Assembly: GCF_007002745.1 (NCBI RefSeq)
Contig: NZ_SGNY01000006.1
Span: forward strand, 62,001 to 126,000
Source: Martinezella rhizogenes
GTDB taxonomy: Bacteria; Pseudomonadota; Alphaproteobacteria; Rhizobiales; Rhizobiaceae
Direction of reading: 5' to 3'
Length of the DNA: 64,000 nt
Below, piece after piece: positions 55,992 to 64,000 of the stretch (the stretch's first letter is position 1; every line of letters begins with the position of its first letter). Under the pieces are notes generated by a model. The model saw nothing but the letters and a program-made list of their open reading frames with translations. It searched no databases and was not told where the DNA came from. Made by a program: the position numbers and the translations under genes.

Positions 55992-57309
55992 GGTTTCGCT
56001 TCTCCTTATCGGTGGGCTTATGGGCGCCACGGCGATGAGCGTGATTTATTCGGCGAGCATGCCGGCACAGGCGGCCGGGCCTTCGACCTACAAGGAGTTG
56101 TCGATATTCGGCGACGTGTTCGAGCGCGTGCGCGCACAATATGTGACGCCGCCGGATGACGAGAAGCTGGTGGAAAATGCCATTAACGGCATGCTCAGCT
56201 CGCTCGATCCGCATTCCAGCTTCATGAATGCCAAGGATGCCACCGACATGCGCACCCAGACCAAGGGTGAGTTCGGCGGTCTCGGCATCGAAGTGACCAT
56301 GGAAAACGAACTGGTCAAGGTCATCTCGCCGATGGATGATACACCGGCTTCCCGTGCAGGTATTCTTGCTGGCGACTTCATTTCGGAAATTGACGGTACA
56401 CCGGTTCGCGGCCTCAAGCTGGAGCAGGCTGTTGAAAAGATGCGCGGTGCGGTCAAGACGCCGATCAAGCTGACGGTCATCCGCCAGGGCGCTGACAAGC
56501 CGCTTGAAATCACCGTCGTGCGTGACATCATTGCCGTTCGTGCGGTCAAGTCTCGCGTCGAGGGTGACAATGTCGGTTATCTGCGTGTCATCTCCTTTAC
56601 CGAGAAGACCTATGACGATCTCGAAAAGGCGATCAAGAAGATCAAGGCGGATGTGCCGGCCGACAAGCTGAAGGGTTACGTGCTTGACCTGCGCCTCAAC
56701 CCGGGCGGTCTGCTTGATCAGGCGATCAATGTCTCCGACGCTTTCCTTGAGCGTGGCGAAGTCGTTTCGACTCGCGGCCGCAATCCGGATGAGACCCGCC
56801 GCTTCAATGCGACGGCAGGCGATCTGACCGACGGCAAGCCGGTGATCGTACTTGTCAACGGCGGTTCGGCTTCGGCCTCGGAAATCGTTGCCGGCGCCCT
56901 GCAGGATCTGCGTCGTGCTACCGTTGTCGGTACGCGCTCCTTCGGTAAGGGTTCGGTCCAGACGATCATCCCGCTCGGCGAAGCCGGTGCGCTGCGTCTG
57001 ACCACGGCGCTTTATTACACGCCGTCGGGCAAATCCATCCAGGGCACGGGCATCGAACCCGATATCAAGGTGGAACAGCCGTTGCCGCCGGAATTGCAGG
57101 GCAAGGTGACCACCGAAGGTGAATCCGGTCTTTCCGGTCACATCAAGGGCCAGAGCGAAACGGATGAAGGTTCGGGCTCTTCCGCCTATGTTCCGCCGGA
57201 AGCCAAGGATGATATTCAGCTCAACTATGCGCTGGATCTGTTGCGCGGCAGCAAGACTGATCCGTCTTTCCCGCCGAACCCGGACAAGGCTGTGGTCAAC
57301 AAGCAGTAA
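55981..57309 (+). CDS. ctpA: C-terminal processing protease CtpA (S41A)
   Basis: A 442-residue periplasmic S41 protease. It has an N-terminal hydrophobic segment (about residues 5-30), a PDZ domain (GLGIEVTMENELVKVISPMDDTPASRAGILAGD near residue 98), and the catalytic Ser in NGGSASASEI (about residues 293-302) with the catalytic Lys in SFGKGSVQ near residue 323. It cleaves C-termini of periplasmic and envelope proteins. The frame reads back to 55861, but ATG 55981 gives the signal segment and overlaps the EnvC-like stop by 11 bases; paired envelope genes of this type are common in rhizobia. Confidence 0.95.
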   Translation: MIRKVSLLLIGGLMGATAMSVIYSASMPAQAAGPSTYKELSIFGDVFERVRAQYVTPPDDEKLVENAINGMLSSLDPHSSFMNAKDATDMRTQTKGEFGGLGIEVTMENELVKVISPMDDTPASRAGILAGDFISEIDGTPVRGLKLEQAVEKMRGAVKTPIKLTVIRQGADKPLEITVVRDIIAVRAVKSRVEGDNVGYLRVISFTEKTYDDLEKAIKKIKADVPADKLKGYVLDLRLNPGGLLDQAINVSDAFLERGEVVSTRGRNPDETRRFNATAGDLTDGKPVIVLVNGGSASASEIVAGALQDLRRATVVGTRSFGKGSVQTIIPLGEAGALRLTTALYYTPSGKSIQGTGIEPDIKVEQPLPPELQGKVTTEGESGLSGHIKGQSETDEGSGSSAYVPPEAKDDIQLNYALDLLRGSKTDPSFPPNPDKAVVNKQ

Positions 57310-57314
57310 GATAG

Positions 57315-57341
57315 ATGCGCCGGCCAGCCGGCGCATTTTTT
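57315..57341 (+). terminator. Terminator after ctpA
   Basis: ATGCGCCGG pairs with CCGGCGCAT around CCAG, followed by a T-run. Confidence 0.88.
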
Positions 57342-57349
57342 CGATTGCT

Positions 57350-57451
57350 TAGAGCGGGTCGCGATTTCCAGATGCGCTGCCTTTGCTTTAAGTCCCTGTT
57401 TTTTCGCATGTCATCCTCGCAAACTGCCGCATAGTTTTCTGCGTGACATGC
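57350..57451. repeat. Palindromic intergenic repeat resembling a Rhizobiaceae repetitive element
   Basis: The stretch begins TTAGAGCGGGTCGCG and ends in a hairpin: GCATGTCA at 57406-57413 and TGACATGC at 57444-57451, with AAACT/AGTTT inside. I recall similar AGAGCGGGTCGCG...TTTTCGCATGTC elements scattered between genes in Agrobacterium and Rhizobium genomes. Only one copy is in this window, so the repeat assignment rests on recall. Confidence 0.5.
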
Positions 57452-57452
57452 T

Positions 57453-58676
57453 TTGACCGTTTGGACGGACCGTTCATTGCCTTCGGACCTGCGAAAACCG
57501 CTTCTGGGTCGTCAGAAAAAAAGCGTCGGTATCAACCGGCGCTTTTCCGTCATTATGGTTTTGTCCGTGCTTGCGGTTTTCTCAATCGGCGGGCTCTCCG
57601 TCTATACCGCGCTCTCGCCAGGCAACCTGCAGAAGACAGGCCCCGGGCCGGATGTTCAGCCACAGCCGCCCCACAGCGCGCCTGAAACGGCGGTTACCGA
57701 TGGGGCCGGTTCTGCTGAGACGGCCGGCCTGAAACCGGAAAGCGGTCGCTCTGGCGCCAATATCAACAGGGAAACCATGCCGGACGGCAATGTCGTATCG
57801 GTCTATTCTCCGAGACCCCGCGATGGCAATGGGCCGGTGCTGATGAGTGGCCAGACCTATGGTCAGGACCCGCGCATGGCCGCTCGTCCCAATGAAGAGT
57901 TGCTGGAAGAGTCCGCTTTCGGACCGCTGCCGGTCGTTGGCGCCGATGGCCTGCGGCCGATGGAGCAATATGCGCGGCCCTGGTCGGGCGCCCGTGGCAC
58001 CCGGGTGGCAATTGTCGTCGGCGGCCTTGGCCTCAGCCAGACGGGTTCGCAAAAGGCGATCCGGGATCTCCCGCCGGAGGTGACGCTTGGTTTTGCCGCA
58101 AGCGGCAACAGCCTGCAGCGCTGGATGCAGGAAGGGCGCCGAGAGGGCCATGAAATCCTTCTGCAGATACCGCTGGAGCCTTTCGGTTATCCCGGCACCA
58201 ACCCAGGGCCGGACACGCTGCTGGCCGGCGATCCTGCGAAGGTCAACATCGACCGGCTGCATCGCTCCATGGCGAAAATCACAAATTATACTGGCATCAT
58301 GAACTATCTTGGCGGGCGCTTCCTCGCGGAACAGGCGGCGCTGGAGCCGGTGATGCGCGATATCGGCAAGCGCGGGCTGCTGTTTCTGGATGATGCTTCA
58401 TCGGCACAGTCGTTGAGCGGCGGGATTGCCAAGGCGATCTCCGCCCCGCAGGGTTTTGCCGATGTTCTGCTCGATGGCGAAGTGACTGAAAGCGCCATCC
58501 TGCGCAAGCTGGATGAGCTTGAGCGAATTGCGCGCCGCAACGGCCAGGCGATCGGTGTCGCTTCGGCTTTCGACGAAAGCATTGCCGCCATCTCCAAATG
58601 GTCGCGGGAAGCGGGCGGGCGGGGTATCGAGATCGTTGGCATTTCTGCGCTTGTTTCGCAGCCGGCGGGGCAGTAA
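57453..58676 (+). CDS. Divergent polysaccharide deacetylase family protein
   Basis: A protein of about 407 residues with an N-terminal membrane anchor ([22 protein letters not shown], about residues 33-54), a proline/serine-rich linker, and a C-terminal divergent polysaccharide deacetylase domain from about residue 180 ([53 protein letters not shown]). This family (PF04748) keeps the fold but its activity is unproven. The start is TTG 57453 or TTG 57477; no ATG is nearby. The gene follows ctpA and may act in the envelope. Confidence 0.88.
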   Translation: MTVWTDRSLPSDLRKPLLGRQKKSVGINRRFSVIMVLSVLAVFSIGGLSVYTALSPGNLQKTGPGPDVQPQPPHSAPETAVTDGAGSAETAGLKPESGRSGANINRETMPDGNVVSVYSPRPRDGNGPVLMSGQTYGQDPRMAARPNEELLEESAFGPLPVVGADGLRPMEQYARPWSGARGTRVAIVVGGLGLSQTGSQKAIRDLPPEVTLGFAASGNSLQRWMQEGRREGHEILLQIPLEPFGYPGTNPGPDTLLAGDPAKVNIDRLHRSMAKITNYTGIMNYLGGRFLAEQAALEPVMRDIGKRGLLFLDDASSAQSLSGGIAKAISAPQGFADVLLDGEVTESAILRKLDELERIARRNGQAIGVASAFDESIAAISKWSREAGGRGIEIVGISALVSQPAGQ

Positions 58677-58732
58677 ACCTTCTGCGCGGCCATTTCATGC
58701 GCTTTTGCGGCGCTCAGCAATGCGGGTTTCCC

Positions 58733-59245
58733 ATGACAATCAAAGCAGAAGATTTGCCTTACCGCCCCTGCGCGGGAATAATGGTTCTCAACGCCGAAGG
58801 CCTTGTCTGGGCCGGCCGGCGCATCAGTGAAGGCAATTCCGAATATGACGGCTCACCGCAATTGTGGCAGATGCCGCAGGGCGGCATCGATGATGGCGAG
58901 CGGCCTTTGACGGCCGCCATTCGTGAACTTTATGAAGAGACCGGAATGAAGACGGTGACTCTGCTTGCGGAAGCGAGTGACTGGATCAACTACGATCTGC
59001 CGCCCGAACTGATCGGTATCGGTTTAAGGGGCAAATATCGTGGGCAGGCGCAGCGCTGGTTCGCTTTCCGTTTCGAAGGCGATGAAAGTGAAATCCAGAT
59101 TGACCCGCCGCCGACGGGCCACACGGCCGAATTTGATGCCTGGGGCTGGAAGCCGATGGAGAGCCTTCCGGAATTGATCGTGCCGTTCAAGCGCGCGGTC
59201 TACGAGCAGGTGGTGGCAGAGTTCCGGCACCTCTCCGGCAAATAA
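58733..59245 (+). CDS. rppH: RNA pyrophosphohydrolase RppH (Nudix)
   Basis: RppH removes pyrophosphate from the 5' triphosphate of mRNA and starts RNA decay. The 170-residue product has [21 protein letters not shown] near residue 9 and the Nudix box [22 protein letters not shown] near residues 46-67, followed by [10 protein letters not shown] and [11 protein letters not shown] 58733 gives the family length. A bidirectional terminator follows. Confidence 0.95.
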   Translation: MTIKAEDLPYRPCAGIMVLNAEGLVWAGRRISEGNSEYDGSPQLWQMPQGGIDDGERPLTAAIRELYEETGMKTVTLLAEASDWINYDLPPELIGIGLRGKYRGQAQRWFAFRFEGDESEIQIDPPPTGHTAEFDAWGWKPMESLPELIVPFKRAVYEQVVAEFRHLSGK

Positions 59246-59248
59246 ATA

Positions 59249-59273
59249 AAAAGGCGGCCATGGGCCGCCTTTT
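59249..59273. terminator. Bidirectional terminator between rppH and bfr
   Basis: AAAAGGCGGCC pairs with GGCCGCCTTTT around a 3-base loop, giving T-runs on both strands between the two convergent genes. Confidence 0.88.
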
Positions 59274-59293
59274 CCTTGTCCAGTGTCGAAAGC

Positions 59294-59779
59294 TTATTCC
59301 GCTTCGTTGGCGGAATCGGCGTTGAGCTGACCATATTTTTCCACACCGATCTTGCCGAGCAGATCGAGCTGGGTTTCGAGGAAGTCGATATGGCCTTCTT
59401 CGTCGATCAGCAGGGCTTCAAACAGCTTCATGGAGACGTAGTCTCCGGCCTCGGAACAGATGTCACGCGACTTCTTGTAGGAGGTGCGTGCGTCGTATTC
59501 GCCCGCCAGGTCGGCTTCCAGCACTTCCTTGACGTTCTGGCCGATGCGCAGCGGGGCCAGCGTCTGAAGGTTGGGATGGCCTTCAAGGAAGATGATACGA
59601 TCGATGATCTTGTCGGCGTGCTGCATCTCTTCGATGGATTCAGCGCGCTCCTTCTTTGCGAGCTTTGTGTAGCCCCAGTCGTTCAGCAGCCGGTAATGAA
59701 GCCAATACTGGTTCACTGCACCGAGTTCGAGAAAAAGGGCCTCGTTAAGCCGCTCGATGACTTTTTTGTCGCCTTTCAA
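59294..59779 (-). CDS. bfr: Bacterioferritin
   Basis: Bacterioferritin stores iron in a 24-subunit heme-containing shell. From a TTG start at 59779 the product has 161 residues and lines up with E. coli Bfr from its [15 protein letters not shown] start, with the ferroxidase Glu18 in [12 protein letters not shown], Glu51, the heme ligand Met52 and His54 in EEMQHAD, and [16 protein letters not shown] near residue 126. An ATG at 59803 is in frame but adds eight residues not typical of the family. A GGAGAG site precedes the TTG. It follows bfd with overlapping ends. Confidence 0.94.
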   Translation of the reverse strand: MKGDKKVIERLNEALFLELGAVNQYWLHYRLLNDWGYTKLAKKERAESIEEMQHADKIIDRIIFLEGHPNLQTLAPLRIGQNVKEVLEADLAGEYDARTSYKKSRDICSEAGDYVSMKLFEALLIDEEGHIDFLETQLDLLGKIGVEKYGQLNADSANEAE

Positions 59780-60056
59780 TGTCCGCTCTCCTGTTCTCTT
59801 CATGGAATCGCTTCAGGCGGGACATAAAATCAAAAACATCGGCCTCAGTCGAGTGGCGACGGGCGTGATATTCTTCGGTGGTCTTGATGATCAGATCGAC
59901 AACGGTCGGGAAACAGCCACAACAGCGGCCACGTTTTTCCATGGCGTGATACACTTTGGCGGGAACGATCAGCTGCCAACAGTCCTCGTCGAGGAGTTCG
60001 TTGATGACGTCCCGGATATCGTGATCGGTGATGTAATTGCAGCTGCAAACCAGCAT
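59745..60056 (-). CDS. bfd: Bacterioferritin-associated ferredoxin-like protein Bfd
   Basis: A 103-residue BFD-like [2Fe-2S] protein. The cluster cysteines are in [18 protein letters not shown] (CSC at residues 4-6) and [12 protein letters not shown] near residue 45. Bfd delivers electrons that release iron from bacterioferritin. It is longer than E. coli Bfd (64 residues) through a charged C-terminal tail. Its stop lies 35 bases inside the bfr gene counted from the TTG start, so the two are one overlapping operon. An Irr-like box lies upstream. Confidence 0.93.
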   Translation of the reverse strand: MLVCSCNYITDHDIRDVINELLDEDCWQLIVPAKVYHAMEKRGRCCGCFPTVVDLIIKTTEEYHARRHSTEADVFDFMSRLKRFHEENRRADIERRQKSHRAA

Positions 60057-60155
60057 GATGGACTGCCTGTATGACGCAACACGTTGTTTTCGTTCTTAAA
60101 CCAAAACAGGACACCAAATGTCAAGAAAAACCTCCTTTTGAATCGGAGTGGAATT

Positions 60156-60172
60156 TCTAGAGTCATTCTAAA
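60156..60172. promoter_or_regulatory. Iron-control-element (Irr-like) box before bfd-bfr
   Basis: TCTAGAGTCATTCTAAA resembles the rhizobial iron control element TTTAGAA-N3-TTCTAAA, with the right half exact and 5 of 7 in the left half. It lies about 100 bases upstream of the bfd start, in the only intergenic gap. Confidence 0.6.
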
Positions 60173-60322
60173 CTATACAAAAACTGTCGTATTTTCATTG
60201 GTTTAGCGAATGGCGCTTTCCAGTGTTTCGTGCTCAAGTTTTTGTGCGCGGCAAAATTACGGAAGTAATTATCACGAAAAGTTTACTGACTTGGCTGTCG
60301 CCGAAGTGAAGGGTGGCCGATC

Positions 60323-61048
60323 TCAGGCGAAATATTGCCCGCCATTGGCCGTCATGGTGGAGCCAGTGATGAAGCCGGCCTCGTCGGAAGCCAGAAACAG
60401 GACGCAGCGGGCGATTTCTTCCGGTTCGCCCAGCCGCCCGACCGGAATTTGCGGGACGATCCGTTCGGCAAGCACTTTTTCCGGTATCGCTCTCACCATC
60501 TCGGTACCGATATAGCCGGGGCAGATGGCGTTGACGGTGATGTTGCGGCTGGCGCCTTCCTGGGCGAGCGCCTTGGTGAAGCCGATATCGCCCGCCTTGG
60601 AAGCGGAATAGTTGGCTTGCCCCGCCTGACCCTTCTGACCGTTGATCGAGGAAATATTGACGATGCGGCCGAAACCGCGATCGCGCATACCCGGCCAGAC
60701 GGGGTGCGTCATGTTGAAGACGCCGGTGAGGTTGGTGTCGATCACCTCGCGCCATTGCTGCGGCGACATCTTGTGAAACATCGCATCGCGGGTGATGCCG
60801 GCGTTGTTGACGAGAACCTCGACGGGACCGAAGGTCTCTTCCACCTTTGCAATGCCGTCTACGCAGGCGTCATAGTCGCGAACGTCCCACTGAAAAGCAG
60901 GGATGCCGGTTTCTTTCTGAAAGGCTTCCGCCCTGTCGGTCGTGAAAGCGTAATTGACGGCGACCCGGTAGCCGGCCGCCTGCAAGGCGCGGGCAATCGC
61001 GGCACCTATGCCGCTTGTCCCGCCGGAAATCAACGCAACCCGGCTCAT
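60323..61048 (-). CDS. phbB: Acetoacetyl-CoA reductase PhbB
   Basis: PhbB reduces acetoacetyl-CoA to (R)-3-hydroxybutyryl-CoA for polyhydroxybutyrate. The 241-residue short-chain dehydrogenase has VALISGGTSGIGAAIARAL near residue 4, VNNAGITRDAMFHKM near residue 83, the catalytic NYSASKAGDIGFTKAL near residue 150, and NAICPGYIGTEMVRAIP near residue 178. ATG 61048 has a GGAGG site. It lies 127 bases downstream of phbA on the same strand. Confidence 0.95.
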   Translation of the reverse strand: MSRVALISGGTSGIGAAIARALQAAGYRVAVNYAFTTDRAEAFQKETGIPAFQWDVRDYDACVDGIAKVEETFGPVEVLVNNAGITRDAMFHKMSPQQWREVIDTNLTGVFNMTHPVWPGMRDRGFGRIVNISSINGQKGQAGQANYSASKAGDIGFTKALAQEGASRNITVNAICPGYIGTEMVRAIPEKVLAERIVPQIPVGRLGEPEEIARCVLFLASDEAGFITGSTMTANGGQYFA

Positions 61049-61175
61049 ATCGGCCTCCATGTCCTGAACTGCTTTTGCCGTGCTCAACGGCCACAGAAAT
61101 ACGGCCAATGGGAGGCCGCTTCTACCCTATTGTTCGCCGAACAGGAATTGATTTTTGGAAAGCCGTACAGCCGTT

Positions 61176-62357
61176 TCAGAGCGCCTCAATGCACATGGCA
61201 ACACCCATGCCACCACCGATGCAGAGTGTCGCAAGGCCCTTGGACACGTTGCGGCGGCGCATCTCGTAAATGAGGGTGTTGAGGACACGCGCACCGGAAG
61301 CGCCGATCGGATGGCCGATGGCGATTGCACCACCATTGACGTTGACGATATCAGGATCGAGGCCCAACTCGCGCACGACCGCACAGGATTGGGCGGCAAA
61401 GGCTTCGTTGGCTTCGACAAGGCCGATATCATTGATCGACCAGCCGGCCTTGGCCAGCGCCTTGCGGGAGGCGGGAATGGGGCCGGTGCCCATGATCTGT
61501 GGATCAACGCCCGCCGTTGCCCAGGAGGCGATACGCGCCAGCGGCTTGATGCCGCGTTTTGCCGCTTCCTGTTCCGACATCAAAAGTGTGGCGGCTGCTC
61601 CGTCATTCAGGCCGGAGGCATTGCCTGCTGTCACCGTGCCTTCCTTGTCGAAGGCAGGGCGAAGCTTCGCCATGGTTTCCAGCGAAGCGCCGGCGCGGAT
61701 ATGTTCGTCTGCATCGATGATGATATCAGCCTTGCGGCCTTTGACCGTGAAGGCGACGATTTCATCGGCGAAACGGCCGGCATTCTGTGCGGCTTCAGCC
61801 TTGTTTTGCGATGCGACAGCAAATTGATCCTGTTCATCGCGGGAAAGTTGCCATTGGCGGGCGATGTTCTCGGCAGTGATGCCCATGTGATAGCCATAGA
61901 AGGCATCGGTCAGGCCGTCTTTCAGCATGGTGTCGATCATCTTGAAATCACCCATTTTCACGCCGCCGCGCAAATGTGCGCAATGGGGGGCCATGGACAT
62001 GGATTCCTGACCGCCGGCAATGATGATGGCCGCGTCGCCGGTAACGATCTGCTGCATGCCGAGGGCGACGGCGCGCAGGCCGGAGCCGCAGAGCTGGTTG
62101 AGACCGAAGGCGGTCGCCTCCTGCGGAATGCCGGCTTTCATGGCCGCCTGCCGCGCCGGGTTCTGCCCTTCGCCTGCCGTCAGTACCTGACCGAGAATGA
62201 CTTCATCAACTTCGTTTGCCGTAACACCCGCGCGCTCTAGCACGGCGTTGATGACGGTTGCCCCCAGCTCGTGGGCGGGTGTGTTGGCGAAGTGGCCATT
62301 GAAGGAACCGACGGCGGTGCGCGCGGCGCTGGCAATCACGATTGAAGGCAGGGTCAT
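61176..62357 (-). CDS. phbA: Acetyl-CoA acetyltransferase (beta-ketothiolase) PhbA
   Basis: PhbA condenses two acetyl-CoA to acetoacetyl-CoA. The 393-residue thiolase has the acyl-carrying cysteine in LNQLCGSGLRAVALG near residue 89, NVNGGAIAIGHPIGASGARVL near residue 340, and the catalytic cysteine in LCIGGGMGVAMCIEAL at the end. ATG 62357 gives the usual start TLPSIVIASAARTAVGSFNG. It is divergent from phaR across about 240 bases. Confidence 0.96.
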   Translation of the reverse strand: MTLPSIVIASAARTAVGSFNGHFANTPAHELGATVINAVLERAGVTANEVDEVILGQVLTAGEGQNPARQAAMKAGIPQEATAFGLNQLCGSGLRAVALGMQQIVTGDAAIIIAGGQESMSMAPHCAHLRGGVKMGDFKMIDTMLKDGLTDAFYGYHMGITAENIARQWQLSRDEQDQFAVASQNKAEAAQNAGRFADEIVAFTVKGRKADIIIDADEHIRAGASLETMAKLRPAFDKEGTVTAGNASGLNDGAAATLLMSEQEAAKRGIKPLARIASWATAGVDPQIMGTGPIPASRKALAKAGWSINDIGLVEANEAFAAQSCAVVRELGLDPDIVNVNGGAIAIGHPIGASGARVLNTLIYEMRRRNVSKGLATLCIGGGMGVAMCIEAL

Positions 62358-62452
62358 CTCTATTCTCCTCACATGCGGGCGGAGACTGGCAAAGCTTTCA
62401 ATACAAGTCAAATGCCGAAAGTTGCTTTAAAAGATGTTGCTAAATCACCCGG

Positions 62453-62535
62453 GAATCTTGCGAAAAATTGCTGCGCAAAAAACAAACTGTTGCGATGCAC
62501 AAAACATTTGTCAGAGGGCTCGTTTTGCGCATACA
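62453..62535 (+). promoter_or_regulatory. TGC/GCA-rich motifs upstream of phaR
   Basis: TTGCTGCGCAA near 62467, GTTGCGATGCACAA near 62490, and TTTTGCGCAT near 62523 lie within about 70 bases in an otherwise AT-rich leader. PhaR homologues are known to bind TGC-rich sites; autoregulation is inferred. Confidence 0.4.
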
Positions 62536-62599
62536 CTTTGCGCCGGGAAGAGCACAAAGACCAAAAAAAAGAAAATACCATCATCGCGAGGAGGCGGGC

Positions 62600-63175
62600 A
62601 TGGCGAAACACGACGGCGAAACAATCATTAAAAAATACGCCAACCGGCGGCTCTATAATACCGGCACGAGCACCTATGTGACGCTCGATGATCTCGCGCA
62701 GATGGTCAAGCGCGGTGAGGACTTCAAGGTTCAGGACGCCAAGTCGTCCGAAGACATCACCCATGCGGTTCTGACGCAGATCATCGTCGAACAGGAGGCC
62801 AAAACCGGCAATACGTTGCTGCCGACGGCGTTTCTGCGGCAGTTGATCTCCTATTATGGCGACCAGATGCAGATGGTCGTGCCGACATTTCTCGAACATT
62901 CGATGAAGACATTCTCGGACCAGCAGAGCCAGATGCAGGAGCATATGGCCAAGGCGTTCGGCGACGGCTCGCTTGCCCGCAATTTTCAGGCGCCGCTGCA
63001 AATGATGGAAGAGCAGATCCGCCGCAATACGGAACTGTTCCGGCAGGCGATGCAGGGTTTTACGCCTTTCGCAATGCCGCAGGCGCCGAAGGAAACCCGC
63101 AAGCCGAACGCGTCCGAAATCGACGAGCTGAAGGCGCAGCTGCGCGCATTGCAGCAAAAACTCGATCAGCTCTGA
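62600..63175 (+). CDS. phaR: Polyhydroxyalkanoate synthesis repressor PhaR
   Basis: PhaR binds PHB granules and DNA and represses phasin genes. The 191-residue protein has the PHB/PHA accumulation DNA-binding domain at the N-terminus (IIKKYANRRLYNTGTSTYVTL), a central helical domain (FLEHSMKTFSDQQSQMQEH), and a C-terminal coiled coil (EIDELKAQLRALQQKLDQL). GAGGAGG lies 5 bases before ATG 62600. Short TGC/GCA repeats in its upstream region are candidate PhaR sites. Confidence 0.95.
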   Translation: MAKHDGETIIKKYANRRLYNTGTSTYVTLDDLAQMVKRGEDFKVQDAKSSEDITHAVLTQIIVEQEAKTGNTLLPTAFLRQLISYYGDQMQMVVPTFLEHSMKTFSDQQSQMQEHMAKAFGDGSLARNFQAPLQMMEEQIRRNTELFRQAMQGFTPFAMPQAPKETRKPNASEIDELKAQLRALQQKLDQL

Positions 63176-63190
63176 TCCTGTTCTGTGCGG

Positions 63191-63221
63191 GCCGATGCCG
63201 GGTTTGATCAACCGCATCGGC
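63191..63221. terminator. Hairpin between convergent phaR and the transporter gene
   Basis: GCCGATGC pairs with GCATCGGC, with an inner GGTT/AACC stem. No T-run, but the position between convergent stops fits. Confidence 0.5.
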
Positions 63222-63236
63222 TGCTGCGTCGAAGTT

Positions 63237-63999
63237 TCAGCCTGCCGTTCTTTCCGGCACGCGCAGCAACAGCAGAAATCCAGCTCCCAGGAACAAGATA
63301 AGCGTGGCCATGCCGATATGGGCGGAACCGCTTATGTAGGTTGCTATGGAAAATGACAGCGTCGCCATGAAACTCGTGGCGCGTCCGGAAAGCGCATAGA
63401 TGCCGAAATAACGGCCCGCTTCTGCAACAGTGATATTGCGGGCGAGATAAGAGCGGGACGATGCCTGGACGGGGCCGAAGGCAAGGCCGATCAAAACGCC
63501 ATAGAGCAGATAGGCTTTTTCCGCGCCTGTCGCGAAGATGCCGCCATCGTCCGCCGTCGATAATTGTATCCAGCCAAACAGGGTCGAGCCCTTTTCCGTG
63601 GAGACGATGCCGAGCGTGGCGAGTAGCAGCAACACCAGGCTGATGAGGATGGTGATGCGCGATCCGAGTTTGTGATCGACCCGCCCGGCGGCAAAACAGC
63701 CCGCGATGGCGACGACGTTGAGGAGGATGCCGAAGAGGCCGATTTCCATCGTCGCCCAGCCAAACATGCCGGCGGCAAATGCTCCGCCCAGTATGAGAAC
63801 ACCATTGACGCCATCCTGATAAAGCATGCGCGCGATCAGGAACCGCAAAAGCACGGGGCGGTAGCGCAGCTCGCGGAGCGTGATCTTCAGTTCCCCCAGC
63901 CCCGAACGGATTGCTGCCTTGAAAGGCAGGCCTTTTTCGGCGTCCGGGGTCAACAGAAACATCGGCAGAATGAAGATGAGGTACCAGAGCGCGGCGAGC
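63237..63999 (-). CDS. MFS transporter, UMF1/Atg22-like (C-terminal part; 5' end outside window)
   Basis: The last 253 or so residues of a major-facilitator protein, open to the right edge of the window. It shows alternating hydrophobic segments (for example FLIARMLYQDGVNGVLILGG, VDHKLGSRITILISLVLLLLATLG, ATLILFLGAGFLLLLRVPE) and the FLIARMLYQDGVNGV motif of the UMF1/Atg22-like group. Substrate unknown. It converges with phaR. Confidence 0.8.
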   Translation of the reverse strand, partial: LAALWYLIFILPMFLLTPDAEKGLPFKAAIRSGLGELKITLRELRYRPVLLRFLIARMLYQDGVNGVLILGGAFAAGMFGWATMEIGLFGILLNVVAIAGCFAAGRVDHKLGSRITILISLVLLLLATLGIVSTEKGSTLFGWIQLSTADDGGIFATGAEKAYLLYGVLIGLAFGPVQASSRSYLARNITVAEAGRYFGIYALSGRATSFMATLSFSIATYISGSAHIGMATLILFLGAGFLLLLRVPERTAG

Positions 64000-64000
64000 G

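Overview
The window is a gene-dense, GC-rich piece of an alphaproteobacterial chromosome, most like the main chromosome of an Agrobacterium/Rhizobium-type organism (Rhizobiaceae). The reasons are the mnmG-rsmG-parA-parB order with a perfect parS site, the oxygen-dependent cobalamin genes, the phbA/phbB/phaR storage-polymer genes, an Irr-like iron box before a bacterioferritin operon, and the codon and promoter style. The species is inferred, not proven. No rRNA, tRNA, CRISPR array, insertion sequence or prophage was recognised; the region looks like stable core chromosome with one sugar-catabolic island-like block.

Layout. 1-3.6 kb: end of mnmG, then rsmG, parA and parB, an origin-proximal partition cluster whose parS lies inside rsmG. 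3.6-10 kb: an SDHAF4-like assembly factor, htpX, rsmB, a heparinase II/III-like protein and purH. 10-21.8 kb: a sugar-acid regulon with two divergent transcription units. A FadR-type GntR regulator and altronate dehydratase read left. A ribose-type ABC importer, an aldo/keto reductase, a lactonase, an L-galactonate-5-dehydrogenase-like enzyme, a tagaturonate reductase-like enzyme, an aldose mutarotase and L-fuconate dehydratase read right. Read as a pathway they take L-galactose through L-galactonate, D-tagaturonate and D-altronate to 2-keto-3-deoxygluconate, and L-fucose to 2-keto-3-deoxy-L-fuconate. Four copies of a 14-bp motif in the divergent promoter, two of them covering the proposed -35 and -10 boxes, are the likely GntR operators.

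21.8-41.2 kb: a large cobalamin cluster (cobC, cobD, cobQ, cobO, a cobalamin riboswitch with a terminator, a DUF1636 protein, cobW, cobN, cobG, cobH, cobI, cobJ, cobK, cobL, cobE, cbiD, cobM, cobA, cobB). It covers uroporphyrinogen III to hydrogenobyrinic acid a,c-diamide, part of the cobalt chelatase, adenosylation and part of the tail assembly. It uses CobG (aerobic) but CbiD where CobF is expected. Two divergent pairs (cobC/cobD, cobK/cobL) share start codons in a CATG, and convergent neighbours overlap at their 3' ends.

41.2-64 kb: housekeeping genes. These are a di-heme cytochrome c peroxidase, leuB and leuD, a CitE-like lyase, a zincin-type metallopeptidase, rplU-rpmA, two tandem GNAT acetyltransferases, obgE-proB-proA-nadD, rsfS-rlmH, an EnvC-like M23 protein with a C-terminal processing protease, a divergent polysaccharide deacetylase, rppH, bfd-bfr under a probable Irr box, phbA-phbB opposite phaR, and a transporter running off the right edge.
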